From positions 230,227-294,226 of the forward strand of contig CALVTM010000001.1 in assembly GCA_944362615.1 (NCBI GenBank): a stretch of DNA of 64,000 nt. Reading direction: 5' to 3'. Shown here piece after piece: positions 7,978-15,555 of this stretch. Positions within the stretch are counted from its first letter, which is position 1. Each line of letters opens with the position of its first letter. The stretch comes from an uncultured Clostridia bacterium (GTDB taxonomy: Bacteria > Bacillota > Clostridia > Christensenellales > Pumilibacteraceae). Under the pieces are notes generated by a model. The model did no database searches. It was given only the letters and a program-made list of their open reading frames with translations, and had not been told where the DNA came from. Made by a program: the position numbers and the translations under genes.

Positions 7978-9363
7978 TTACGCATTAGCACCGGGCACTT
8001 CTGACGACTGAACGAACAGCACGTTGAGACGGGTCGTGTAACCCTTGCCCAGCGCCTTGGCAATCATATAATCATTTTCCTGCGAGTCGAAAGACGAGCG
8101 GCGCGGGTCTTCCGTCACGCCTTCAAGCGAGACATAGCCGCTATTACCGCCATTGGCGCAGGTGCAATACAAACTCTGCGCGTCATCTGCGGTCGTCGGC
8201 GCGTCTGCCGAATTGTATGAACCGCTCGAGAACTTATAATAATTTTCCATGGCGTGGACGATCGTCGCCGCGTTCTCGGACAGCGGCGCGACGTGCTCGA
8301 AAGTCAGCGAGCCGCCCAACGTTTTGCTTATGCGCACCGTCGTCGTCTTGCCAGTGGGACTGCCGGATGCGTCATAGAGCGGCTGCTCGCGGTCGTAATG
8401 ATAGCCGGTGATCGTCACGCCATTGCGATTGACCGGTTCGGTCGCGCCGAAGATATTGTTCCAATCGGCGTCGGTGATAGTCCGGTCGAAATCCGAGCTT
8501 ACTATTTTTTTAACGGAAGTTACGAAAAGGACAAAAGTCTTTTCCGTCTGGCTGCCGCCGGGAAGCGACATTTCGGGAAGGGAGATATCCACGGTCAGAT
8601 AGTTCTCTTGCTTTTCGCAGTCGAGATAGAGCTGCGGCTCCAAGTCTTTGATTATGGTTTCGCCGCCGACGGTTATCGGCGTGCCGCGCATGAAGCCCAC
8701 GGAATAGCGCGTCGTGCCCGTCTCGCGCGACAGAGTAACCGTGCCCTCGCCGCCGGGGCGCTCCGCGATTACCGCTACGGATGAAGAACGGGACAACGTA
8801 AGGATCTCGTCCATGGGTGAGGAAAGCCCGTCGGTGCGGTCGTTGTAATCCCTCGAATCCATTGTGTTGAATGTTCCCTTGTCGGCTGCACGCCAAATGT
8901 CTTTCAGAACATACTGCGGAGTGAGCACGACGGGGTTTGAGCCGTTCATCTCCGCTACCTGCACGGCGAGATTTTCGGCAAACTCTAAGGGAGCGTAAAA
9001 CCTGATCGCCCCGTCAAGATCGACAGCGCTGACGCGGTCGGCTCCGCCGCTTGCCGCGCTCGAATCGCTCACGCTGTAATTACGCATGACAAAACGCACG
9101 CTGCGCGCGGTGTTGCGCGGCGCGGAATCGGAAATTATGTTTCCGTTTTCGTCAGTCTGCCAATAATCCATGTTGGAAAACGTCAGCGACGACATATCTT
9201 CTATTTCGTAAGAGCAGTACAGACCCGCGATATTCACGTCTCCGCTGACGTTCGACGAACTCGAATAGCGCGCGAGAGATACGCCCGTAAGCAGTATGCC
9301 TATGAGAATAAAACAGCACAAATAAACCGATATGTGATAGCTTTCAGCCGTCTTTTTTGCCAT
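7978..9363 (-). CDS. Alternate signal-mediated (SipW-dependent) exported protein
   Basis: Start ATG 9363 gives 461 residues. It lies in an A/G-rich context and leaves a 20-nt overlap with the sipW gene upstream. Residues 11-35 form the signal helix (YLCCFILIGILLTGVSLARYSSS), with the ARYSS cleavage context shared with the cargo gene at 11012. The mature part contains beta-rich segments resembling camelysin/TasA-like modules ('FVMRNYSVSD', 'ADKGTFNTMDS', 'LFVTSVKKI'). No enzyme motif or sortase signal is seen. It sits between a SipW peptidase and the giant beta-helix gene, so it is probably another cargo or fibre subunit. The exact role is unknown. Confidence 0.72.
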   Translation of the reverse strand: MAKKTAESYHISVYLCCFILIGILLTGVSLARYSSSSNVSGDVNIAGLYCSYEIEDMSSLTFSNMDYWQTDENGNIISDSAPRNTARSVRFVMRNYSVSDSSAASGGADRVSAVDLDGAIRFYAPLEFAENLAVQVAEMNGSNPVVLTPQYVLKDIWRAADKGTFNTMDSRDYNDRTDGLSSPMDEILTLSRSSSVAVIAERPGGEGTVTLSRETGTTRYSVGFMRGTPITVGGETIIKDLEPQLYLDCEKQENYLTVDISLPEMSLPGGSQTEKTFVLFVTSVKKIVSSDFDRTITDADWNNIFGATEPVNRNGVTITGYHYDREQPLYDASGSPTGKTTTVRISKTLGGSLTFEHVAPLSENAATIVHAMENYYKFSSGSYNSADAPTTADDAQSLYCTCANGGNSGYVSLEGVTEDPRRSSFDSQENDYMIAKALGKGYTTRLNVLFVQSSEVPGANA

Positions 9364-9970
9364 TTCCCGTTCCCTCTCCGGAGCTGCCTGAAGTACCGTC
9401 CGCTCCGCCGTTATCTTCTCCGTGCGGGCGGAAAATAAGTCTCGGCAGGTATTCGGCAGCCGCCCACACGCCGACACACACCGCCAGCGCCGTCATAAGC
9501 CCCGCCGGACTGCGCAGAAAGGAAATAAGATTTCCCAGTCCGTTCGCAACCGCGACGACTTTGCCGACGATCATGTCGTTCGTTACTGTAATATTATCCT
9601 GAATGTTGTTAGCGTCCCCACGGGTGACGTAACCGCTTTCCGCCTTATAGATTATGCGGTGGGTTATATATTCCCCGACGGACGCGTTGTAATACGTCAC
9701 AATGTCGCGCTCGGTATAATCGCTCTGCGCCTTTATGACGATGAAATCGCCTTTCTCGATCTCGGGAGACATGCTGCCCGACGTGACGGACGCAAAAGCG
9801 TACCCGAAAACCGTGGGCATTCCGACCCCGAACGCATAGCGCGCAATGAGGACGTAAATGTTATAAACAAGCAGCAGACCCGCAAGAACGGTCACAATAA
9901 CTTTGAACGTTATGCCCGTTATTTTAAGCGCCTTGCGCGCGCTGCCGTGATTGTCGTTTTTATTCGCCAT
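9344..9970 (-). CDS. sipW: SipW-type (ER-type) signal peptidase I, copy 1
   Basis: 208 residues from ATG 9970, which overlaps the upstream stop as TAATG. A transmembrane segment lies at about residues 20-45, followed by the catalytic box VTSGSMSPEIEKGD with Ser66. The general base is His104 in YITHRI rather than the Lys of usual bacterial enzymes, and Asp119 lies in RGDANN. A second membrane segment lies near 155-178, then a Gly-rich hydrophilic tail. The Ser/His dyad marks the SipW/archaeal/ER branch, which processes TasA-like substrates. It sits amid its likely substrates. Confidence 0.9.
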   Translation of the reverse strand: MANKNDNHGSARKALKITGITFKVIVTVLAGLLLVYNIYVLIARYAFGVGMPTVFGYAFASVTSGSMSPEIEKGDFIVIKAQSDYTERDIVTYYNASVGEYITHRIIYKAESGYVTRGDANNIQDNITVTNDMIVGKVVAVANGLGNLISFLRSPAGLMTALAVCVGVWAAAEYLPRLIFRPHGEDNGGADGTSGSSGEGTGNGKKDG

Positions 9971-10764
9971 TACCGGGCAAGAATCTCCGCCGTCACCGAA
10001 ATGTGAATGGTGTAATCGACTGCCGCTATGCCCGCGGCGGTATCGGTTTCGTCGTCTCCGACATAAGGCCAGTTCCAGGAAAGAACGAACGTCGTGGACG
10101 AACCGGCGTTTATCGTAAGGTCGCTTATGCCGAGTTCTTCGATCGGCTTGCGCTCTTCTCCGGATATCTCGGAGCCGTCGCGCTGCAATCCGTATACTAT
10201 TCCTATGTCGTATTCGCATTCCTCTGCAAACTCAAAGGAAAATACGACGTCGTCATCGTTGGCGTTCTCCACGCTGAAACGATATTCTCCGCTTGTTCCC
10301 GGCGCGATCTTGCCGTCCGGGCGTTCGCTTTCGAATATCGGCAGATTTTCCGTCTCCGACCAGTCCGCGCCGTCGGCGCCGAATACGAATATCGTCGGAA
10401 TATACGGCTCTCCGCTGCGGTTGAGCGAACAGGTAACGATGAAAAGAGTGAGCGCGGCAATCGCAAGCAGACAAAGCAAAATCATGACAAGCGGATACAG
10501 ACGGCGCTTTACGAGCGTCGCTACATACATTCCCTCGCCATTTACGATATTGCCGTGCACGTCGAGATAGCCTATGTCTTTATCGTCGCTGCGAAGTAAT
10601 ATACCCCGATCGTCACGGATAAACTCGCCGAGTTCCGTGCCGTCGTAGTCCACCCACTTGCCGTTGCGGACAAGGCCTATTCCCTCTTTGTTCCCGTCAT
10701 ATACCCTTGCCCTGGCGGGAAGCTTGGGCTCGGGATAACGATTTTCTTCCTGTTTTTCCGTCAT
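9970..10764 (-). CDS. Membrane-anchored TasA/camelysin-like protein with a cytoplasmic N-terminal domain
   Basis: 264 residues from ATG 10764, with GGGGGA 4 nt upstream. About 85 residues precede the membrane helix (LVMILLCLLAIAALTLFIV), so the N-terminus is cytoplasmic. It consists of short 'NGKWVDYDG', 'GIGLVRNG' and 'IGYLDVHGNIV' repeats. The exported part carries a TasA-like fold: 'APGTSGEYRFSVENAN', a 'VFSFEFAE' strand, 'LSWNWPY' followed by a DDETDTAAG loop, and a final 'DYTIHISVTAE' strand. Unlike its neighbours it lacks an ARYS cleavage site, so it may stay anchored and act as a fibre base or assembly factor. That role is inference. Confidence 0.65.
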   Translation of the reverse strand: MTEKQEENRYPEPKLPARARVYDGNKEGIGLVRNGKWVDYDGTELGEFIRDDRGILLRSDDKDIGYLDVHGNIVNGEGMYVATLVKRRLYPLVMILLCLLAIAALTLFIVTCSLNRSGEPYIPTIFVFGADGADWSETENLPIFESERPDGKIAPGTSGEYRFSVENANDDDVVFSFEFAEECEYDIGIVYGLQRDGSEISGEERKPIEELGISDLTINAGSSTTFVLSWNWPYVGDDETDTAAGIAAVDYTIHISVTAEILAR

Positions 10765-10831
10765 ACGTCCCCCGTTTACCGTCCGGCGCCGAATTTTATG
10801 CCGCGCCGCGCACGAGTTCAAGTATCCCTCT

Positions 10832-10856
10832 CCCCGTGCATCCGTGATGCACGGGG
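10832..10856. other. Perfect 11-bp hairpin inside the SipW operon
   Basis: CCCCGTGCATC, loop CGT, GATGCACGGGG. It lies between the TasA-like gene (stop 11012) and the anchored protein gene (start 10764). There is no T-run, so it may be an mRNA-processing or stabilising element or a weak attenuator that sets subunit ratio. Confidence 0.6.
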
Positions 10857-11011
10857 CGTTGTCGGGAATACTGTTTATTCGGAATCATGCGGGGTCATTC
10901 CGCACGCCCGCGCGCCCACCGCGCGCCGGTTGCCGCCGCCACATAGCGGCATATCCCGTCGATTATCCGGCAATAACGCCGGAAGCCTGTACCCCTTTCC
11001 GTTTGTTCTTA

Positions 11012-11710
11012 TCAGGTCGTGGGTAGCTCGGAGCCCTGAACGGCGCTGAATGTAAGCGTAAACTGAATGCCGCTGATGTGCGTACCAACCCAGGTATCAA
11101 GCGCGTCGGCATTGCCTTTAAGCAAAACGTCCGCAGAAGTCCAGGTAACGACCGCATAGATATAAAGGTTTTCACCGCGTTGAAGCTCTATGGCAGTTGC
11201 TCCTTTAATCTCAGTGACGCTGTCGGACGGCCTACCGGTTTTGTTGTAGTAAAGCGTTACGCTGAAAAGGTCTGCGACGTCCTTCTGCGACGGTGCGCCT
11301 TCCTGGCTTACTTCCGTCCATTTGTTTTGATCCGCGCCGATCGTAGTATCGAAGTTTCTCGTATCCTCTTCGCTGAACGTAATCGCGCCTGCGGTTACCG
11401 TTACGTCCGCTACGACATCTGTATCGTTGCTGGATATCGTCGCGACATGTGTCTTTGCGCTTTCTTTCGATCTTACTTCACCGCCATCGGTATATTCCTT
11501 CTCGGACGGAGAAATCATGCCGAAATCGACGACCGTGGAGGTAGAGCCCACGTCAAAAGACACATTCCACTTCGCGACCTGGACAGTGCCGCTGCCGGAA
11601 GCGCCGGAAGCATAACGAGCGAGAGTGGTTCCCACAAAGCAAAGACTGAGCACTGCCGCGATAACGAGAGCGAATATCAGTTTGGAAACTATTCTTCTCT
11701 TCTTTTCCAT
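11012..11710 (-). CDS. TasA/camelysin-like major exported subunit
   Basis: 232 residues from ATG 11710, chosen because AGGAGG lies 5 nt upstream. Residues about 10-33 are a hydrophobic signal (IFALVIAAVLSLCFVGTTLA) followed by RYASGASGSGTVQVAKWNV. This 'LARYAS...VAKWNVSFD' start is typical of SipW-processed TasA/camelysin-like proteins. The mature domain has strands such as 'ADVTVTAGAITFSE' and a last 'IQFTLTFSAVQ' strand. It directly follows the sipW2 gene, the order seen for sipW-tasA. It is probably the abundant fibre subunit. Confidence 0.78.
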   Translation of the reverse strand: MEKKRRIVSKLIFALVIAAVLSLCFVGTTLARYASGASGSGTVQVAKWNVSFDVGSTSTVVDFGMISPSEKEYTDGGEVRSKESAKTHVATISSNDTDVVADVTVTAGAITFSEEDTRNFDTTIGADQNKWTEVSQEGAPSQKDVADLFSVTLYYNKTGRPSDSVTEIKGATAIELQRGENLYIYAVVTWTSADVLLKGNADALDTWVGTHISGIQFTLTFSAVQGSELPTT

Positions 11711-11725
11711 TTTTTCCTCCTGTTT

Positions 11726-11741
11726 TATTGTGATCACAATA
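11726..11741. promoter_or_regulatory. 16-bp perfect palindrome upstream of the TasA-like gene
   Basis: TATTGTGATCACAATA is fully self-complementary. It lies 16-31 nt before the ATG at 11710, just above the AGGAGG site. It may be an operator or an mRNA hairpin between sipW2 and the subunit gene. Confidence 0.55.
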
Positions 11742-11802
11742 TATATGTATCGGCCGTATTGTGGCAAACGACCGCGACATACCCTTATTATTCCCTTATT
11801 TC

Positions 11803-12552
11803 TTATTCTTTTTCCGCTGTTTCGGCGGCGGAGCCGTCATCGGTCGCGCCGCTTTCGGAAGAGTCCGCCTCTTCGGCAGCGCTTTCTTTATCCTCTGACA
11901 AAGCGTTTTCAGCCGGAGCGGCGTTCTTTTCCTCAAGAAGAGTGCGCAGTCGGCGGATCTCCTCGTCCTTATCCGTTTCGGAAGGCGCTTCGTCCTTAGC
12001 CTTGCGGCGGGCAAGCGTTATGCGGATCACGTCGTAAGCGATATACGCCGCGACGGGTACGCCCACGAGCACGAGAATGCCGACGGGCGTTTGCAGGAAC
12101 ATCGAAAAACTTCCCAGTCCGCCGATACTGCCCACGCACATGCCGACTACGTTTTCAACGGGAATCGCTCCGTCAGAAATGTTGTTCGCGTCGCCCTTGG
12201 TCTCCACCGAGACAACGGCTCCGTCGGACAAAGTCATGTCTATTATGCGGTGCGTGACGAACATACCGTCGGTGCGGTATGTCACTATATCGCCCTTTTC
12301 AAGCTGCTGCTTGTCCTCGTCGCCGAGAATTTTGACAAATATCAGCGAGCCGTCGGCAAAACTGTCGTCCGCTTCGCCGTCCATCGATCCCGTTGCCACA
12401 GCCATCGGCGCAATGCCGAATACGCTGGGCGGCACGTCGCTGCGCACTGCGCCCTTTATGATAAGCGTAAGGTTTATCACAATGACGGGAATAAGCAGCA
12501 CCGCAAGAACGATGAGAACTATCATCGCTGCCGTATCTCTTTTTGTTCGCAT
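11803..12552 (-). CDS. sipW: SipW-type (ER-type) signal peptidase I, copy 2
   Basis: 249 residues; GAGAAGG lies just before ATG 12552. A membrane helix at residues 10-33 precedes the catalytic VATGSMDGEADD box (Ser56). His101 lies in VTHRI and Asp121 in KGDANN, giving the SipW-type Ser/His dyad. A second helix lies near 155-178. The C-terminal 70 residues are unusual: a coiled-coil-like 'DEEIRRLRTLLEEKN' followed by a strongly acidic Ala/Glu/Ser tail. It is the first gene of the six-gene operon and differs clearly in sequence from the copy at 9344, so the two may have different cargo. Confidence 0.9.
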   Translation of the reverse strand: MRTKRDTAAMIVLIVLAVLLIPVIVINLTLIIKGAVRSDVPPSVFGIAPMAVATGSMDGEADDSFADGSLIFVKILGDEDKQQLEKGDIVTYRTDGMFVTHRIIDMTLSDGAVVSVETKGDANNISDGAIPVENVVGMCVGSIGGLGSFSMFLQTPVGILVLVGVPVAAYIAYDVIRITLARRKAKDEAPSETDKDEEIRRLRTLLEEKNAAPAENALSEDKESAAEEADSSESGATDDGSAAETAEKE

Positions 12553-12572
12553 TTTCCTTCTCCCACTCCGTT

Positions 12573-12588
12573 AATGATTACAATCATT
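12573..12588. promoter_or_regulatory. Palindrome upstream of sipW2
   Basis: AATGATT-AC-AATCATT, perfect 7-bp arms, located between the promoter -10 and the sipW2 ribosome binding site. It resembles the palindrome at 11726 in its TGAT...ATCA core, so both could be sites for one regulator. Confidence 0.5.
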
Positions 12589-12598
12589 ATTGTATTAT

Positions 12599-12628
12599 AA
12601 TATAACATACTACCCCCCCCCATGTCAA
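12599..12628 (-). promoter_or_regulatory. Promoter of the SipW operon
   Basis: TTGACA (12623-12628), 18 bp including a run of nine G, TATATT (12599-12604) on the minus strand. The G-run in the spacer is a length-variable homopolymer, a possible phase-variation tract. Confidence 0.65.
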
Positions 12629-12749
12629 TACCTTTGACAGTATTTTTCTGTAAATTCACGGAAAATACGTTTTATCCCGCATTTCGGTGACAAAATCGGA
12701 CAGATATGTGCGCTTTTTTGCCTAAACATAACCCACTCGGCAGTCGTTT

Positions 12750-13020
12750 AAGTTGCGCGGTGCTTAAAAAGGCCGCGCAGCTTTATGGAGCTGAGCGACC
12801 CGAGGTTTCCCTGCGGGAAACTCGGTTCGCACCTCAGATCAGCGGCGACAAAAAGCGCACGACCCCTTGCGGGTCGTGCGCGTCGGTCGGGGTAACAAGC
12901 GTTCTTCTTTGAACGCTTGTTGGCGTTCGCCGCCCTTTCAGGACGGCTCGGCTGAGCGAACTTTCGCGCGTCCGTTTTTCTGCGCTTTCGTCGCTCGTGC
13001 TTCGCGCTCACGGTTCAACG
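12750..13020. other. Hairpin-rich intergenic region between sipW2 and tRNA-Leu
   Basis: About 480 nt lie between sipW2 and tRNA-Leu without a convincing gene. The stretch holds successive hairpins: CCGAG-TTTCCC with GGGAAA-CTCGG at 12800-12825, a perfect 11-bp stem at 12855-12881, and a perfect 11-bp stem (AACAAGCGTTC/GAACGCTTGTT) at 12894-12921. Open frames here are short, overlap on both strands and match no family I recognise. Confidence 0.45.
12855..12881 (-). terminator. Intrinsic terminator downstream of the hairpin region
   Basis: GCGCACGACCC, loop of 5, GGGTCGTGCGC, followed on the minus strand by TTTTT. It would end a minus-strand transcript from the hairpin-rich stretch or readthrough from tRNA-Leu. 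Confidence 0.7.
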
Positions 13021-13034
13021 TCGCCAACGTGCAC

Positions 13035-13078
13035 AAAACAAAAAACGCAACACCCTTTCGGGGTCGCGTTTTTTGTTT
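13035..13078 (-). terminator. Terminator of tRNA-Leu
   Basis: AAAACAAAAAACGC pairs with GCGTTTTTTGTTTT around a GC-rich loop (ACCCT..GGGGT). It immediately follows the tRNA 3' end on the minus strand. Confidence 0.85.
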
Positions 13079-13165
13079 TGGTGCCGCCGGTCGGGGTCGA
13101 ACCGACACGGTATCACTACCACCGGATTTTGAGTCCGGCGCGTCTGCCAATTTCACCACGGCGGC
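13079..13165 (-). tRNA. tRNA-Leu (anticodon CAA)
   Basis: A class II tRNA of 87 nt. The acceptor GCCGCCG pairs with CGGCGGC, followed by A and an encoded CCA. The D arm is of Leu type (TGGTGAAATTGGCAGACGC). The anticodon stem CCGGA/TCCGG holds loop CTCAAAA, anticodon CAA for codon UUG. A variable arm is present and the T loop is TTCGACC. Confidence 0.95.
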
Positions 13166-13169
13166 AGGT

Positions 13170-13193
13170 GTGCGGATACTTGAGCATCCGCAC
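13170..13193. other. Hairpin between the ACT gene and tRNA-Leu
   Basis: GTGCGGAT, 8-nt loop, ATCCGCAC, perfect. There is no T-run on either side. It may end the aryl-pyruvate operon weakly or be a tRNA-processing feature. Confidence 0.45.
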
Positions 13194-13236
13194 GCTGTCT
13201 TATATTATCATAAATCTTTATGCGTGTAAAGCGTTT

Positions 13237-13638
13237 TCAGAGCACTTCCACTCCGAGTTTTACAAGCAGCGACGCCGCTTTATCTGCATCGTTCGTCTTA
13301 AAACCGATATGTGCGCTGCCGTTGTCGCTCGCAAAAGAATACAGGTATTCTATGTTCACGCCCGCTTCGTCAAGCGCTATCAGTATGTCTGCAAGCGCTC
13401 CCGGTCTGTCCGGTACACGCATCGCTACAAGACTTACCATTGCGCACATAAATCCCGATCTTTTAAGTACTTCAAATGCCTTATCGTTGTCATTGGTCAT
13501 CAATCTGAGTATTCCGAAATCCGTCGTATCGGCAATGGACATCGAGCTGAGATTTATTCCTGCGTCTCTGAGTACCTTGCAGCAATCGCCTATCCTACCC
13601 TTTCTGTTCTCCAAAAATACGGCTAACTGATTAATCAT
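13237..13638 (-). CDS. ACT-domain amino acid-binding protein
   Basis: 133 residues forming two tandem ACT domains: 'FLENRKGRIGDCCKVLRDAGIN' begins the first and 'VPDRPGALADILIALDEAGVNIEYLYSF' begins the second. Two adjacent ATGs exist; the second (13638) is 6 nt from GGAGG and is preferred. Such double-ACT proteins commonly sit beside phenylacetate-CoA ligase and Ior genes and are thought to sense aromatic or branched amino acids. It is the last gene of the operon. Confidence 0.88.
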   Translation of the reverse strand: MINQLAVFLENRKGRIGDCCKVLRDAGINLSSMSIADTTDFGILRLMTNDNDKAFEVLKRSGFMCAMVSLVAMRVPDRPGALADILIALDEAGVNIEYLYSFASDNGSAHIGFKTNDADKAASLLVKLGVEVL

Positions 13639-13659
13639 CATTTTCCTCCCTTTTTATTT

Positions 13660-14964
13660 TCAGATCTTTCTTCTGTCCGTTATACGTTTGGACTTGCCTT
13701 CGCTGCGCTCTATCGTTCCCGGAGATACAAGCGTGATCTTTGCGCTTACGCTTATACCGGACGCCATTTCTCCCGCAAGTTTGGTGCGTATAGCCTCTAC
13801 GTCAGCAACGGTATCAGAGAACGCATTGGGCGACAGCTCCACTACTATCTCAAGCGTATCAAGATTGTTTACTCTGTCTACGTTTATATGATAGTGAGGC
13901 TGTACCGCCGGGTTCTTCAGAAGCACGCTCTCTATCTGTGACGGGAATACGTTTACTCCGCGTATTATCAGCATGTCATCGCTGCGTCCCGTTATACGCT
14001 TCATCTTGATCGTCGTTCTTCCGCACGGGCAAGGCGAATCGTCAAGCGCTGCTATATCACGAGTTCTGTAACGGATAAGCGGCATTCCTGTTCTGTCCAG
14101 AGTCGTGATCACAAGCTCTCCGCGTTCTCCGATAGGAAGCGGCTCCAGAGTCTCGGTATCCACTATCTCGGGGAAATAATGGTCATCCTGGAAGTGCATA
14201 CCACGCTTGTATTCACAGTCATTTGCAACACCAGGACCGGATATTTCACTGAGTCCGTATATATCGCATGCGTGAATGTTAAGTCTCCGCTCTATTTCGT
14301 TACGCATCTCTTCAGTCCACGCTTCCGCACCGAAACATCCGCCTTTGAGCACTATATCGGTACCGATCTTTAATCCTGCCTTTTCTATCTCTTCTATAAG
14401 ATATATAGCGTATGACGGAGTGCAGCAGATTATGTCCGCTTTAAAGTCGGAAAGCAACTGCAACTGACGCTGCGTGTTTCCGGCGGATGCGGGAACGGCT
14501 ATCGCGCCGAGTCTCTCCGCTCCGTAGTGCATTCCGAGACCGCCCGTGAATAATCCGTATCCATAACATACATGTACTATGCTGTTCTGATCCGCTCCCG
14601 CCATTACCAGCGAACGCGCCGCACAGTCTGCCCATATATCTATATCATTCTGAGTGTAACCGGATACAGTAAGTTTTCCGGTGGTGGCACTGGACGCATG
14701 CAAACGTACAAGGTCTTTGCGGTCTGCCGCCATCATTCCGAACGGATAACTGTTCCTGAGATCGGACTTCTGAGTGAACGGCAGTTTCCATATGTCTTCT
14801 ATACCCTTTATGTCTGAGGGACGGAGCTTGATCGCATCCATCTTCTCACGATAGGGCTTCTGACGCTCGTAGACGTATTTTACGGTCTTTACAAGCTTTT
14901 CCGATTGAAGTGCCCGCTTATCAGCAAGGCTCATCGTTTCGAGTTCGGGCTGAAAATATTTCAT
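13660..14964 (-). CDS. paaK: Phenylacetate-CoA ligase (AMP-forming), copy 1
   Basis: 434 residues of the acyl-adenylate family. Visible are the P-loop-like 'LHASSATTGKLT' near residue 90, an aromatic core 'YGLSEISGPG', 'RYRTRDIA', 'TGRSDDMLIIRGVNVFPSQIE' near residue 330 and a C-terminal lysine region 'EGKSKRITDRRK'. It activates aryl-acetates such as phenylacetate or indoleacetate to CoA thioesters, or runs in reverse to make ATP. It lies 21 nt after iorB. A second copy lies upstream of iorA. Confidence 0.93.
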   Translation of the reverse strand: MKYFQPELETMSLADKRALQSEKLVKTVKYVYERQKPYREKMDAIKLRPSDIKGIEDIWKLPFTQKSDLRNSYPFGMMAADRKDLVRLHASSATTGKLTVSGYTQNDIDIWADCAARSLVMAGADQNSIVHVCYGYGLFTGGLGMHYGAERLGAIAVPASAGNTQRQLQLLSDFKADIICCTPSYAIYLIEEIEKAGLKIGTDIVLKGGCFGAEAWTEEMRNEIERRLNIHACDIYGLSEISGPGVANDCEYKRGMHFQDDHYFPEIVDTETLEPLPIGERGELVITTLDRTGMPLIRYRTRDIAALDDSPCPCGRTTIKMKRITGRSDDMLIIRGVNVFPSQIESVLLKNPAVQPHYHINVDRVNNLDTLEIVVELSPNAFSDTVADVEAIRTKLAGEMASGISVSAKITLVSPGTIERSEGKSKRITDRRKI

Positions 14965-14985
14965 TCTCTTTCCCCTTTTGTTGAT

Positions 14986-15555
14986 TTATTTTACTTTTTC
15001 ATATCCGAGGGCAAATGCCTTAAGATTAGTTTCTGCAAATTTTTCAGGTACGCAATCAGTAACCGCCTGCATCATCTTTTCTTTGTCAAATCCGAACAGA
15101 CGACACATAGCGCCCAGCATTACCACGTTTGCACTGCGCGCATCCCCGGCTTCGGCAGCAATACTTGCCGCAGGGATGAAGAATGCTCCGTTGATCTCTT
15201 CAAGCATGTCTTCCTTAAGACCTTCCGGATACTTGGCTGCCCCAGTGATCACAGGCATAGGAAGCACTTTTACATCGTTGACAAGAAGTATTCCGCCGGG
15301 GCGCAGGAAATGCTTTACACGCGCAGCCTCAAGCACCTCAAACGCAAGTATAACGTCTGCCGCCCCTGCCCAAATGACAGGAGAATGTACTTTATCGCCT
15401 ATGCGGACATGTGTGGTGACACTGCCGCCACGCTGACTCATACCGTGTACTTCGCTGAGCTTGCAGTCCTTGCCGCAAAGTACGGCGTACCGCCCGAGTA
15501 CTTTACTGGCAAGCAATGTTCCCTGTCCGCCTACACCTGCTATCAGAATATTCAT
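14986..15555 (-). CDS. iorB: Indolepyruvate:ferredoxin oxidoreductase, beta subunit
   Basis: 189 residues from ATG 15555, which overlaps the iorA stop as ATGA. The N-terminus MNILIAGVGGQGTLLASKVL is the gamma-type POR domain (a Gly-rich 'GVGGQG' loop). 'VHGMSQRGGSVTTHVRIG' is also characteristic. The subunit pairs with IorA to oxidise aryl-pyruvates to aryl-acetyl-CoA with ferredoxin reduction. GGAGGG lies about 10 nt before the start. Confidence 0.93.
   Translation of the reverse strand: MNILIAGVGGQGTLLASKVLGRYAVLCGKDCKLSEVHGMSQRGGSVTTHVRIGDKVHSPVIWAGAADVILAFEVLEAARVKHFLRPGGILLVNDVKVLPMPVITGAAKYPEGLKEDMLEEINGAFFIPAASIAAEAGDARSANVVMLGAMCRLFGFDKEKMMQAVTDCVPEKFAETNLKAFALGYEKVK

Noticed and set aside
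12706..13229. Several overlapping short open frames around the hairpin region and tRNA-Leu.
   Set aside because: They run through tRNA and terminators, are Arg/Ala-rich on both strands and lack ribosome binding sites.
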